From contig JAEMWC010000023.1 of NCBI GenBank assembly GCA_016490735.1, forward strand, positions 1,904,501 through 1,968,500: 64,000 nucleotides of DNA. Reading direction: 5' to 3'. This document shows, in pieces, positions 46,901 through 61,900 of the stretch; positions within the stretch are counted from its first letter, which is position 1; each line of letters begins with the position of its first letter. The DNA is from Pachyseris speciosa (lineage: Eukaryota; Cnidaria; Anthozoa; Scleractinia; Pachyseridae). Below the pieces are notes generated by a model. It saw only the letters and a list, made by a program, of their open reading frames with translations. It had not been told where the DNA came from and made no database searches. The position numbers and the translations under genes were made by a program.

Positions 46901-49900
46901 CGGATGCAGTGACGCATGGGCATCACAAAAACACCACAAGGCATGAGAGGATGCTGACATTAGGTGAACGTACTGGCGCATGTACATAACAGAACTCCGC
47001 TGACCCTCAAGGGGACACAAACGCTCTTTGTTGTTAACTCCATTAAATTACATTTAACTGCATCATTATTATTATACATGTATATGTACGGCTAATTTGG
47101 TAACAAGGTTGTTGCTGTCATCCAGTATCGATCAGTAGGCTGATTTGCAATAGCCTGTCTGTTTACAGTGTTTACTCCTTTGGAGAACTTAATACATGTA
47201 TGTGTATGTAACAGAACTGTGTTTTTTATACAGTATATTTATTTTTTATACAGGACATTTTAGAAATATCAAAGTAGTGAACTAACCCCTGGTCTAAATG
47301 ATGATGATGTTTTTTTCTGTTTCTCTTTGATTGTATTTCCTTTCAAACCAGTCTCTTATTTCTTGTTCTTTTTAGTTCGTACCAATCTTAGGATTTACCG
47401 TGCAAAGTTTTCTGAAATCACTCCTCAGTAAGTGATATAAACTGTAAGTCAATGCTCTTCTTTTTCTCAATTGGAACCTTCTTTGTTACTGGTAAAGTTC
47501 ACAACAGGTAATGCACTGACAGTATGTTTGGTACCATTGTTTCTTTGAGCATGTCGCACACCCATTTTAAACCAGAGCCACAATAGCAAGCAGCATCTAA
47601 CCTCTCGATCCTTGTAAAAGCATATTTAATTAACCATACAACATAAAATGAGAAATTCACCTAACTGATATCACAACAAATAATTTATATTATGAAAGCA
47701 GCGAGGAAACTATGCATCTCATGATTGGCAAAAAGGTACATGTAGTTATCTTTTAGGTGTTCTCTAACAAAAAAATTTTTGTGAGCCAAATCCTGAACCT
47801 CTAAAATCCAGGGTACCCAGCATGTAAACTCTTGTGCAAAAACTAATATTTCCTTGTTGCCCAAAGGCAAAAGTTGCCAGGGGCCACCGGGCCGGTGCTG
47901 CTAGAGCACAGCCCTGAATGCTACTTTACTTAGAAACTAATAGAATATTATGTAACCAGTAAATGGCAAACAACAGGCAGAAAGAAAGGTTGTTGGGGTT
48001 GGGGGAGTGGTTTGGAAAGAAGCCATTAAGAGCTTCATTGTTATTCCTTGTTATTCCTTGTGAAGTAGAAGTTTAATTTGATTTAAATGTTTCCTTAGGT
48101 TCTTTTACAAAACCATTCATGAAATCCCTGGCCTGATGGAACATGTCAGATTAAAATTAATGAAAATCAATGGTCTCTTCCATGACACAAGATAATTCCA
48201 TTATCTCATAATGACACCTTAAATGAGCTGAAAATTTTCAATTTCAGATCTATCTCAAGAGCTGTTCAGAACCTAGTGGAGCCTGATTTGTTGCAATCAC
48301 AAGCAGTGGATGTCAGAATGGAGCTTGACCTTAGAATAGGTAAATTTCAAAGTGCACCTTCCTATTTTCCAGGTTTTGCTTGGGGCTAGAGTTTCTACAT
48401 GTATCTATATTTAGTACAAATCTACTTCTAGCATTCTATCACAAATGCCATTCTCTGATTGGCAACGCTACTCACTATCTATTCTGTGATAGATATAGTG
48501 AGTAGCGATTGTCAACATAATGCAGGCAGCTTCTTTGCATTTTTGAAGTGTCTATGAGGAGGATTTGGATAATTGACTTGTTTAGTATTGAACAACTAGT
48601 AGATTTATACTAAAACGATTAGATTATTTGCCCTTGATTTCTATCTGTGATAGCTGATTTGGGCTGTGCCCTCATCAGCTATCAATGTATATGTTCATGT
48701 ATACTCCGTATGCCACATATTTAAAGAGGCTGCTTGCTCTCTTGCCTGCACACAGGGCAATCAAGGATTGCCTTCTTGTAGCATAACAGACTCTCACTTT
48801 GTCTGATTTTCTTGGTCTTAAATCTTTTCTATCTGCAGGAGCAGCATTTACACGCTTTCAAACCTTAAGACTTCAAAAAGTTTTTCCCGAGGTTTTGAGT
48901 GACAACCTTATAAGTTATGGTGAGTTCTTTCTTCTGTAATGAAATATACCTTCCAACCCACATGTGCCTTATAATTGAGAAAACTGATGCAGATGGTAAT
49001 GCAATAATGCCACAAGATGGTAGCGCGTCCCTTCGTCTTCGTTTGTTGCTTTAATCAGCTCTTTATTTGGATTTTTTAATCTCTCTTTTTTTCTTTTCTC
49101 AACGTTGTTTTTGTTTTAATTTCAACTTTATTTTCTTATCAACATATTCCTTTTAGCAGTCTTTCATCTTTCCTTATCTCCTGGCCCGCCTAGATTAGCT
49201 ATGCTACCTGCGGGTCATGTAATTCTGTATTTAACTAATACTGAGCAAATCAATAAAAATCAACTCAATCAACTCTGTAAAGCATGGTGATTTGTAAGCA
49301 GTGTCAGTTAATGCCCAACTGGATGTACCCGAAAATGGTACAATCCTACCTAGCTGTATCAGCCACATATACACACAAAACCATCTAATATAATTGGGTG
49401 GCCTCTAGGTCATACAGGTGGCCATAATAAGCCAGCAGTGATGATTAGAGCTGCATCAGCTACATGCAACACACTAAACCATCTAAAGTAAGCTGTTTAT
49501 TAGGTGGCCTCGAGCTCATAGAGCTAACTATTTAAGTAAGCAGTGACCTAATTTGTATCTCCATCTAAGTGGTATGGGGTGGGGCTTTCACTGTTTCACT
49601 ACCTATTTGTAGTCCAGCTGTTTCCCAACAGCTATCCAAAGCCAGGGCTTGAAATAATGGCTGGTCAACGGACAATGTCTGGTCAAAAATAGGTTTTGAC
49701 CAATCAAATCCTTAGATGACTGGACAATTTGTCCGGTCGTTTACACTTGTAAAGAAAAAAGTTAGAGTTTTAAGTTAAATATTTAAAGGTTCAATAATTA
49801 TTATCGGCATTCATGAACAAAAATGAGAAAAAGACAGAACTTTTAATAAAATTAATGATTCGTAACAGTCGTAAAATGTCCGGCTGGGGTTGCACATTTT

Positions 49901-52900
49901 CGTTTTTGAAAACCCTTTCCAGAGCATCTGGGTGTTCTCTTGTTATACCGTATTTCCTCGAATAAGTGTCCGCATGTTTTTTTAAAATTTTGGCCTGTGG
50001 TGGCTAATGCAAATAAAAGAACTCTGCAAGCACAAAGATATAGAAGTAATTGAAAGGGACTTACAGAAAATAGACAGTTCTCCTACATGCACTGATACCG
50101 ATGTAGTTGAAGCTTAAAACATTGCAAATGAAGTGCAATGGAAACATGTCTTCCATTTATCCCTTTCTTTTAAGAAATTTAGGGGGCGGGGGTGGGCGCT
50201 TATTTGAGGAAATACGGTATGTCCATACTGCGTTTCGGTGAGATGATGTCCTCAGACATCTAAAGGAACTCTTCCATTATTGTATTTTTAAAGTTCAATC
50301 ACGCATCGTGTGGAAAGAGCTTCCCTGTTTGCGGCAATTTAGAAATTGGATTTACGGACCGTCACACGTTATTCTTAAATAGAAAAAGAGAGTTGTCTGT
50401 TAGTATCATTTCCCTGGCCCCTTTTAATAAGATATAGCAGTGAAACATTTTAAGAATTAAGCTTATTCATTTCATGTTCAAATTGTGTCAAATCAGTGGA
50501 CATGTATTCTACTTGTGTTTCTTGTAGTAAATGCGCATCAGTTAGCTTGTATTATTATGAGAATCAACTAGATTGCAAGCCTCAGTAAATTTCATCAACT
50601 TCATAACTTTAGTAGGTGTAAATTTTTTACTGTTAGTATAGAAAACGTACAACTGAAGCAATAGTTGTATGCACAACTGTAATACTGATTTTGCTGAATG
50701 TTATGGCTGTACCGTGCATTCCACTTTTCCTGCATTGAGGTTGATGTTCATGTACAATAATTGCTTTGAAAATTTACTTGTTTCATACATAAACATAATG
50801 TGAAGTAGGAGGGGGGGGGGGGGGGGTTTATAGTGATAAGATGTATAGTGATAAGATGTTTGTCTGGCCAAAAATGGGTTGTGTCCAAGCAAAAATAGGT
50901 TTGCCTAGACAATTTGACCGGCGCCAGCCGGGAAATTATGTCAAGCGCTGAAAGCAATAGGAGGATCCTGCAGCCTCTTAAAACAAGTCCATTTTAGCCA
51001 CAGAGGCTATGCTGGCAGTCCACAGTTTTCTCTACCAACTGCCACTCCAGAGCTACATGTAGTACTGTTGTTATGGAGGAAATTTGGTGGGCTTCCTGAT
51101 AGAATGCTAATTAATTAAAAGCTGGCAAGTTTCTTCAATGTAATCTACCTCGCTGTGTATAGTAGCAGATCTCTCTAAGTTGTTCCAGTGGGGCATTTAA
51201 TTTGGTTCCCTCAGTCCAGTTCTGCTGGACATGGCATTTTGATGAGCCACTCAATGCAAGGAGGAATCGTGGATATGTTTGTTCTTGCTTTATGGTGTTT
51301 GCCTAAACAAGTCCACACATACCTTAAAAATTAGACAAATATCATAATAATGTTATTGTTTTGGTCCCTTTTCTTTTCTCAGTGACAAACATCTTATGTA
51401 ATGCAAATTGTATAAACTTTATCTTCATTTTCTTTCCTTTAGGTAGCTGCCAATTTCCTACATTAGGTTTTGTAGTTGAAAGAGTAAGTAATGGAAAGTT
51501 TTCTTCAAGTGTTTCTTATTTTACTTTAAGAAACTGAAGAGTTTGTTAAAAGAAGTGTAGGTACTGACTTTGAGATTTACTCTATTTCTGTGTAAATTAT
51601 TAGTAGTATTCTTGTATTTAAAAAGTTTAGTTCTATCTGTTATTTTTTGTTAAATATGAGCTTATTACCTTTTTTCCAAAGCTTAAATTTAATGAGTTTA
51701 AGAACCAGTGTTTTTCATTTGAAGTTTGAGGAGCCAGGGTGGAATGGACAGCTGTGTTGTGGTTTAAATTTGTTTCTGGTTCCAGAGTTGTACAAATCAG
51801 TTTGATTTTTATTTCAATGAAAAATGAACCTGAGACTATGGAAAATAAAATTGGGGTGGTTTGAACTTTTTTTTATTTAATTATCAGAACTTGAATAAGG
51901 GTATCTGGTACAAAAATGATGAAAGTCGTATAAGTGCTGTCAGAGAATGTTTTCTGTCTTTTCCCTTTTAGTATAAGCAAGTGCAGCAGTTTGTGCCCGA
52001 GACATTCTACAAGATCAAAGGTGCTTTTAACCTTTCATGTCTATGCATTCCCTAGAAGCAGATGGAGCATTTGCTCCAAAAAGGGCATAATTATTAAAAC
52101 TCAAAAATCAAATCAATTTATTTAAGCTCGATAGCATGAGGAGTGGTTGCCCAATCTCTCCCAAGCCGGGGGCTTTCCGGATTGAATTGGAATTAAGAAG
52201 TGTTGGTTTTTTGAGGAGACGGGAAAACCAGAGTACCCAGAGAAAAACCTCTCAGAGCAGAGAAGAGAACCAACAACAAACTCAACCCACATATGACATC
52301 GAGTCTGGGAATCAAAGTTCCCACGCCACATTGGTGGAGGGCAAGTGCTCTCAACACTGCGCCATCTCTGCTTCCCATTATTATATGATTATTGCGATTT
52401 GGCTTTAAAATCCTGATTTCTCTGAATTTGCTCTACTTTGGCAGACAGACTGGAACATAAGTCAGTATTTATTTTGTGGCCTTAAGACCAGAGTTCAATG
52501 AATTAGCTTATGACCTTTGCCAAAACCTCAAAAAACAGAAACATACAGTGCAAAAAAAAAAAAGAAGGAAATGAAAATGAATTTTGAAACGTTTCAGCAC
52601 TTTTCAGTGAAAATGAGCAAACCTTTTTATCAAATCGAATTTCATGAATCGAATCTTCAAACATTAACATTAACAAACATTAACATAACATTTTATTCAG
52701 GAGGTTACAACACAAATACAAAAGCATCCTTAATAGGGAAATTGTGAGGTTAAGCCTGTATTAAAACAATTTCCCTAACTAAAAACTTACAAAAATTTTT
52801 TTAAAAAATTTCTAAAACTAGATAAAATTTAATGGCTACTGATTCAATAAATATTCAAATAAATTTTAAGTCTACTCTTAAAAACAGATAATAATTTGGC

Positions 52901-55900
52901 ATGTCAAAGCTGGTATTGTTTCAAAAATTAATGTTGAAATTTCGAATTGTTGAAATTTGATTCATTTGAAATTTTGAACAGCAATGGGAATTTTTTTACA
53001 TACCATAGTTATTCAAAGTTTTGAAGAGTGTTGGGAATTTTTGAAGTGATTTGAAAGTGTTTGCCACTGGTTGCACTTTCTTTTGTTTGGACTCTAATAA
53101 GAGGTCATTCATTTGGCTATAATCATAATAATATGCTGAATTTGGGCATTCAAATCACAAAATAAGACAAAACTACATTTCTGACTTGATAACAAAGTCA
53201 GAGTAGAGCAAAGTAATTAATGTAGAGAGGTTTGGATATTAAGGCCAAATTGCCGTAATACCCCCCTTTAATTCCCCCTTGACTTATTCATACATGTAAT
53301 ATTCTTCCCTCTTATTTCAATTAACCCTTGCACTGACCATCTGTCTCAGTCTCCAAAGATGACTACAACCTGACAATAACAATTTTGGTTCTCTTTAGTT
53401 TCTCATGAAGTGGAAGACATAAAAGTGGATTTTATCTGGAAGAGGTAAGAGGATAAATCTGTACCATTGAGACATAGTACAGTAGATGAAATATTCTAAG
53501 CAGTGAAAATGTAAAGCTTGTGGGATGTGGCTGGAGTGATAAGGATACGTCACGTCACTCTAAGGGCACTAATTAAGGCCACATGGTAGTGGGCATTACC
53601 CCTTAAATCTGCCAAATCAAAGATTGGGCCCAAGCATTAGCATCCATGGACAGCTTTTTTTTGTTTGGTACCATTGATGAAATATTTTAGTTTATTACTT
53701 GGGCTTCTAGTATTCCTTTACATTGAATGCCAAGAGTTTAATCTATTCTAAATAAAACCCCACAGTTCCTGGTGGTAGCTATTGTACAAAATGCAAAAAG
53801 TGCACTAAAACAGCTCGGCAATATTTCTGTCAAATTCTGTGGTCTGTTGTTATTGATATTGCAGTGCTTTAATGTTTAATTCTTCACCCTTCTTATTTTT
53901 AGGGGAAGACTATTTCACCGCTTACCATGCCTTGTCCTCTATCAGATATGTTTGGAGGTAGGATATTATCTTGCTAAGACTTTCAAAAAGGGGTGTCTGG
54001 AATACATGTAGGGAGCTGGATGGAGGTAAGCCACTGGGATAGTATCTTATTAACTTGCTGAGTTGTTGTACTGCAATTTTTCCAGAATCCAACAGCAAAG
54101 GTTCTTAGTACTTCATCACGTCCTAAAAGCAAGTGGAGACCTTTACCACTGGACACTGTGGTTAGTGCCTTGATGTTTTCAGTACTAAATGCTACTGCAC
54201 TTACTTTATTATGTATTTAATTGTAAAGTTATACAGTAAAAAAAAAACTTCCTGTAAGCGGTCACCCTTGGGACGAGTATAGGTGTCCATTAATTTGTGG
54301 GAATTTATAAATGTATGGTTTTAGGGGCAGTGGTTTGTTGGTGTCTGCTTGTGGGAAGTGTCCGCAATAGGAGGTTTGTAACAGTGGTAGGTTTCAGATT
54401 GAATTGGAATCATATTGCATTACAGCAATCTTTATTAAATATTGTCCAATATGTGAAAACTGAAAAGCATAACAATAACAGACTGTCCTACATTGTATAC
54501 CAAAGTCGAGTCTCTTAAACAATGAACTATTGTCCACTGAACATAAAATAAACTATTATCTATACAAGTTGATCATCTGTGAAATCATAATTTTATTGTT
54601 ATCCTGGCAAGCAAGAGGTAAAAAATAAACCTATCTAGCGATAGTACATACATGTACCTCTATCCTGACCTTGGAGTGAATGAAGGATATAAAAATAACA
54701 GCGAAAAGGTTGAACTGTGGGGATGCGAGTGCTATCGATAACAAACTGAGTGCAACAACCAAGGCATGCAATCTTATTGGTCGGATCAATGTGCATGTGA
54801 ACATCATATCAAAGGAAGTAACAACATATGAAAACATAAATCTTGTGGGATGTGTCTGGAGTGACAAGGATACTTCACAAATTAATGTGATCAAGTAAGC
54901 TGAAGCCACTCTAAGGGCACTAAGGCCACAAGGTAGCGGGCATTACCCCTTAAATCTACCAAAGCAAAGATTGAGCCCAAGCATTAGCAGCCATGGACAG
55001 CTGTTTTGGCCTTTAGCAAAGTTACATTTAATAGACCTCTTTAGCTTGTATATTTTGTTTTCCCCAATGTAGGTCATGTGATATTCCAAAGAGGATTTAC
55101 CTTTTGTCTTTTCATAAACTACAACTGTATGACTGTGTACATAATGCATGTGAATAAGACAAAATTTAAAAGAAACAGTTCTCTGGGGTAACATCACAGG
55201 GCCTACATTGGGAAAACAAAACATATGAGCTGAAGAGAACCTCTATTATCTAATACATTGTTTGTTGGTCACGTTTGTTTGTACTGTATAACTTAAAAGT
55301 GGAAATAAACTTGTGGTGGTTTACTATTAGAGTGCAGAATTCTAATGTAGTCTTATTGTCTTGTTTTTTGGTTGCAAAGGCTATGGTTTTTTGCACATGC
55401 TTATACTAATAATATTAATATTATTATATTAATAATATTTTATAGGAGCTTGAAAAGCTAGCTTCACGAAAGCTTAAGATAAACTCTAAGGAGACAATGA
55501 AAATAGCTGAAAAACTCTACAATCAAGGGTAAGTTATTTGAAATCATTTTTCTGATGCCAATAGTCCAGTTTCGAGTTTACCATGACTGCTGAATGAAAG
55601 CACTGAGAACACATTAATTTTGTACAGGGTTAGCCTCCATCTGAAGTGGATATATTCACAGATTCCAGTGATATGACACGTTACAGCTCTGTCTATTGTT
55701 TAATTTTGAAATTTGTGGCACGTTCCTACTGGTATTTGTGAATATTTTACTTGAGGTTGAGGCTAACCCTGTATGAATGCACTCTCAGAGCTCGCGAACT
55801 CGAAGCTGGACTATTTGCCCTTACATTGTAAGTCATTTTTTGTGTAATAGGGTACGCTAGTTCAAAATTGCCCTATTACATGGCAATAAAAAGTAATTGT

Positions 55901-58900
55901 TAGTTTTTCCAGTTAGAGATACTTATAGCTTAGGGAAAAAGTCAAGCTTTTGCTAGTATTTTATGTAACTAGAATCTGCAACTCTGAAAGATGAACATGA
56001 TATTTTTCAGAAGCCAGAGAAACATGTCTGAAAACTTTTTTGTCCTTGCAAAAATGCAAAATAATATAAATATCTAGTTTTATCTTTTTTGTTTGTTTTC
56101 CATTTTGATGCATGGAGAACTGACAGAGTTAATTTGTGGTCTCTTCTCAGGTACATTAGTTACCCACGTACAGAAACCAACATGTTTCCCAAATCATTGG
56201 ACTTGAGGCCTCTTGTTCAAAATCAGACTGTTGATGCAAACTGGGGAGGTAGGACTGATAATAAAATATTGTACTTGTTAAGCCCTGGCTAAATGGCTAA
56301 TGTTTGGTGACCAAACATCATCAAACATTGTTTGGTGTCCAAACATGTTCAACTTGATGTTTGTAGCCCTGCATGGCCCAGTGGTTATCAAACATGATCG
56401 AACATGATCAACAAGACCAAACAAGGTGGCAAAAATGGTAAAATGTTTGGTCACCAAACAATGTTTGATGATGTTTGGTCATCAAACATTTCCCATTTAG
56501 CTAGGCATGGCTTTAAGACAAGTCAAATTATTGGTATTGTTTATACTATTGTCTTACACTGTACATGTAGGTAGAATTGATAAATAACAAAAATATGTCA
56601 AATACAAAAAAAAGTTCCCTACATTTGACAATTGCAAAGATTGCATTGTAACAGCTGTCATTAAGGACTGGCAGAGGGGGGGGGGGGATCTTCCCCTGTT
56701 ATTTGAGTTAGATCCTTGGCTAACAAAAAAATTAATAGGGATAATTTCTCCTAACTCTCAGAGAGAATGGGTCTGAAGTGATTATTATTATTTATTGTAG
56801 TCATGCACGACATTAATCACACAGTCTCATTCATTACCCTACCACAATGATTTCTGTGTTTGTAGCATTTGCCGCCAATGTCCTGGAACGAGGGCCCACC
56901 CCTCGTCATGGCAACAAAACCGACAATGCTCATCCCCCAATCCACCCTACAAAGTACACAGATGGTTTACAGGTATGCATTCTTTTCAGTGTCAGATTAC
57001 AGTACACTAAACCTACTGTTCAACGTCATGAGGTCCAGTTAGGTCTATTTAAGCCCTCATGTCGCTGTAGCTTAATAATTGATGAAAAAATGCACAACTC
57101 CGTGCACAACTCAAATGTGCTCCCAATGCATCTTTCAAGTTTACAATCAATTCTAGTTTCAGCTATACAGTCAAACCTTGATTATCCAGACTCATGGGAA
57201 CTGAGCTAAACAGTCCAGTTAATTGAGAGTCGAGATAATCGAAAATATGAATATTAATGAGCCAAAACTAAAACTGAAGATCACCTGAGCAAATCAGAGC
57301 TCAGTGATATACATTGCAGTAGTACAGCATGCTTGAGCTCAAAACATGTACAGATTTGTGTTTTTGAAGCGAAACAAATTTGGTTTGAACTGGAGTTTCA
57401 TTACTTAATTTGAAGGGAAAAAGGTTTGGTTTATATTCATGAAAAACTGGGACCAGCTAAGCAAGTCCGGATAATTGAAACATGTGGATAATCAAGGTCC
57501 GGATGATCGAGGTTGGACAGTACTTTCAAATGTTAATTCTTACAATTTAGCAAAAAGATCACCCACTGATTTGCCAGTGGTGCCTATATCCAGTTTGAAA
57601 AACAAGTACAAAACAACACAAAGCACATACATGTACATGCAATAATTTATGATTCTAGTAATTCCTTGCCAGAGTGAAAGTCATTGCATGTCTTTTTCTG
57701 CTATTTACTTTCAAGGGCAATGAGAAACGATTGTATGAATTCATAGTGAGGCATTTTTTAGCCTGCTGTTCTGAGGTGAGAAAACAGTCATCTTCTACAT
57801 TTTTTGATTGTTTTGTTTTTGAAATTTACTGAAAAGGGAAAGTAAATCTGTGATGACCTCACCCACGGGTATGTCGGCCAACACGTCCAAGCCTTCATTC
57901 AGCTTCTGAAGCATGTCAGACAACTAGTCTAGTCTCTTCTTGTCCACTCTGTAATAAAAGTACCGAAGTTTGCCAATTAATCTAGTGTTCACTCAAATTG
58001 AGCACAATACTTCAAGCTATCCTTCATGCCTTTTGTAAAACAGTGGGTTCGCTTTAAAACTCTCAATAGAAGAACGACAACGACAGAAAGCCAGTAAGGC
58101 AGTCAGCAAATAATACAGTACTGTTTTGTTCTTGTTACAAGCAGTGAGTGAGTTCCAGAGGAGAGAGTGTTATTTTACACGCAGTCACTGAGTGTAGAAT
58201 TACACGCATAAAATGTATTTGGGTGGACACTGCATGGGCACTGCGTGTAAAGTGAGTGTAAGGTCCGTGTAAACTGCGTGTACTGCATGCACATTACATG
58301 TGTGTACCCTTTGGCCTTTCTGGCAGGATTCTTGCCATTTTCTCCTGTGCGATATGTTAGTTCGTCATGAGATTACCCTCTTGTGGTACCTCTGTATCTA
58401 CCTCCTGTATCTAACCCTATGATGGGAGACAATAAGGAGGACATTTCTTGTTTTTGGAAGTCTTAACCCTTTCACCACCAAATGGGACTTTATAGAGTTT
58501 ACTCTGTCTAACGCCAGTTGATTTTACTCGTCAAAGGGGAGGCCTTTGGTGGTGAAAGGGTTAAACACTATCTCCTTAAACAACCACTGCTTTATTAACT
58601 GGAGATTTGGTGCTTTTGTACTTAGGATGCAAAAGGACAAGAAACAAATGTGGAAATTGAGATTGCAGGAGAGAAGGTACAAGTAGCCTGTTACAAATTT
58701 ACACTGATCAAAATCAGCAGAGTCCATAAATTTTGGCTCATGGTACGCAAATCTCTGTGCCTTTCAGTTGGAAATTTGGATTATGTTGCAAACTTAATGT
58801 GAAATCTTCAGCCAAGATCCTTTTTGAATGACTTAACATGAGGCAAAGCATTTTGTTTTTAGTTTTATTTCTTGATAAACTTCTGTTGTTAATGTTGAAA

Positions 58901-61900
58901 GTGAATACATGTACCTTCACAAGCTAATCAGTTACATGAAATACATGTTAGTTGGAAATAAAGTTGCTTAAGCGCCCACAAGTTTCCTGTAGCTCAGTGG
59001 TAGAGCAGCCAAATTAGTGATTGGACGGTCATAGCTTCGACTCATGTTGGGAAAACTTCCTGAATTCTTTTTATTTTTGAGGACATGTCTGTGTGACAAT
59101 ACTGAATACATGTAAACCATATCTTTCAAAATTATACTTCAATATGGTGAGTTTGAGAACCTGCTGATTTACTATTCTGAATGTTTCGTATGAGTCTTTT
59201 CAATAGGTTCTCTTATCTTAAGGCCAACCTTGGTTTACTCTGTCTGAATTTATTTGCTCCAAGTTATTTTTCATCATTTTTTTATTAGATTTTCTAACAT
59301 TCATAGCTATTCTATGAGGCAGAGCAGTAGGTTATTGTTACCTAGGGTGTGCAAAAGGGTTTTGCTTATTGTAACACCTGTAGTTCTCAGTGGCTTCTCT
59401 TAGTATTGTAATTAGATTTTAACATAATTTTAGTTTTTAACATATAGTGTAAATTTTTAATCTTTGTACATTAACTGTATTTTTAACCTAATGTAATTTA
59501 CACAAGGCCCCTATGGATACCAGGCTTTGAGTTGAATGGGCTACCCTGTTTAAAGTGCCTATGAAGCGAAATTTGTTTTTACATATTTATAAAATGTATC
59601 ATTTGAAACTCATGATTTCAAAGTTTGAGACGTTTAGGGTTAAAATTGACAATTTTACAAGACCTCAAAGTTGTGCCATTTTGCCCTCAAAAATGGCATT
59701 CGAATTGCACGGTCAAAATAGCACGTGACTACAGTCTCTGACGTCATTTTGTTGCCAGAAGATAAATTCGTCGTCGTTTTCTTCCTCCTCCATTTCTTCT
59801 TCTCTGGATTCGCTTAATGTTTGTGAAAAGTCGCTCATTTCTGATTCGCTTACCATGTCTTCTCCCTCCAAAACTCCTCTCTTACAGTATAATTCTCTGT
59901 GCGTAAACAAACTTCTGGCAACAAAATGACATCACGACAAAGCATTTTGCACTTAACTCGGACCCATTCTCCTGACCATTTTTTAGGGCAAAATGGCACA
60001 ACTTTGAGGGCTTGTAAAATTGTCAGTTTTAACGCTAAATGTCTCAAGCTTTGAAATCGTAAGTTTCAAATGGTACATTTTATAAATATGTCCAAAAAAA
60101 TTTCGCTTCATAGGCACTTTAAATAAAGTTTTAGTTTACTTTACTCTACTTTACTTTAGCAGTAAGAGATTTTTGTTGTATTTACAGTCAATATAGAGAT
60201 GCCTAATTACTAAATAATTTAATGTTATCATGGTAATTTAAGAGGTATGTCTATATTAAATAAAGGAAACATTTCCTAGTTAGGCTCTCACCTAACCCAA
60301 ATTCCATATACAGGATAATTTGACCCTCTTCTGTGGATGTGGGTTTTGAGTTTTATTTGCAGGCCATATAGAGATGTATTTATGTTTTCTAACTCTAATT
60401 TGCTACCTTGATCAAGTTGCAATAATGTCCTGCTAGATGACAGCTTGGTTTGTGTATGATGATCTTCCTCAGTACAATATTTTCACTTCATGTTAGAAAT
60501 TACTGATGCTAGAATAAACAAATAACAGTGATGTCTCATACTTGTGAAGAATAATTATTCACATGTGGTCATTTTCTCAGTTTACAGCTACAGGACTTAT
60601 GATCATTGCAAGGAACTATCTTTGATGTGTATCCATATGATAAGTGGAATGCAAAGGTGAATGATTTAAACAGCTGATATCTGAGGGATTTAACAGTGGG
60701 TGTGAACTCTAAGAAATGCTGTTTGAGGATTACTGTGTGTAAATTTTTGTCACCCCCAAAGTTTTATGAGCGAAAAACTATTCTGAAACTTACTACCTCT
60801 CCTCCATCATCAAGTGCTTTTAGAAAGGTAAAGGGAAGGTATCTAGGGATTTGTGGAAAGGGTAGACAAACTGAAATCACTTTTTTAGTCTTTTTTTTTT
60901 TTTACATCGGAAAGAAAAAGAATGAAAAATGGCCTCACTTGTTCAAGTTGTTATCAATTTCTGTCCATCTAAATATCTACAATACCAAACTGAACAATTA
61001 TTTTTGGGTTTGCTTTTATTAATTCCAATGTTTTACTGGTATTGTTTTTGGGTTTTAATTAACCCTGGCTGGCAGAGCTTATTCTAGGATTTTCACTTTG
61101 AAAACTTACCACCTTCAACTTTTCGTGTTTCCTTCACATTTTCATTTTTGTAGACCATTCCAGTGTATAACGAAGGTGAAGAGTTTCAACCAAGTTCCAT
61201 TGAGGTTGGTAACTATATCAGCATTTCTTTATGAAACAGGAAAAGTGACTGTTGTGAAATACCATTTTTTGTAATTGATTTGTGTAACATGCAGTAATAG
61301 TGCTTCTATTGACTGAATTCTCAGTGTTCTAAGAGGCCTGTCCTCTGTGCAATGTTCTCAGTGAGTCCTTCAATAGTTTTGTTTAAATCAAATCGTAATG
61401 TTTAATTGTTCCACTGAGTCAAATTTCCGTAAAATCACTTCTCAATTTGTCATGTTCAGATGATAGATGAGAAACCAAGCCACCTCCATTGTTGAGTGAA
61501 GCAGATCTGATAGGTTTGATGGAGAAACATGGTATAGGTAAGGGGGAAAATTGAATGGATTGATCAGTGATTATTTTATTTACATGTTCAACTGAGATGT
61601 TTTTCATTTAAGAGTGCCAGTATTCCAAAATACAAGCAAAATAAATCAATTTTTTTTTCATTTAGGTAGTGACTGTTATAACAGCTCTCTCAGATCTTTA
61701 GCTGAGGAATCAGAAGTTGAAACTTAATTGTGCAATTACAGTTTTCTTCTTCGTTTGTGAAAAGACTACATGCACATTTACACATCTTTGCAAATATATT
61801 ATATAAATGAGAATGAATATATGAAAATCATAATTATAATTATTTTGAACTGCGGATTAAAGAATGAATATGTGATGATCATCGCAGTTATGAATTTTTT

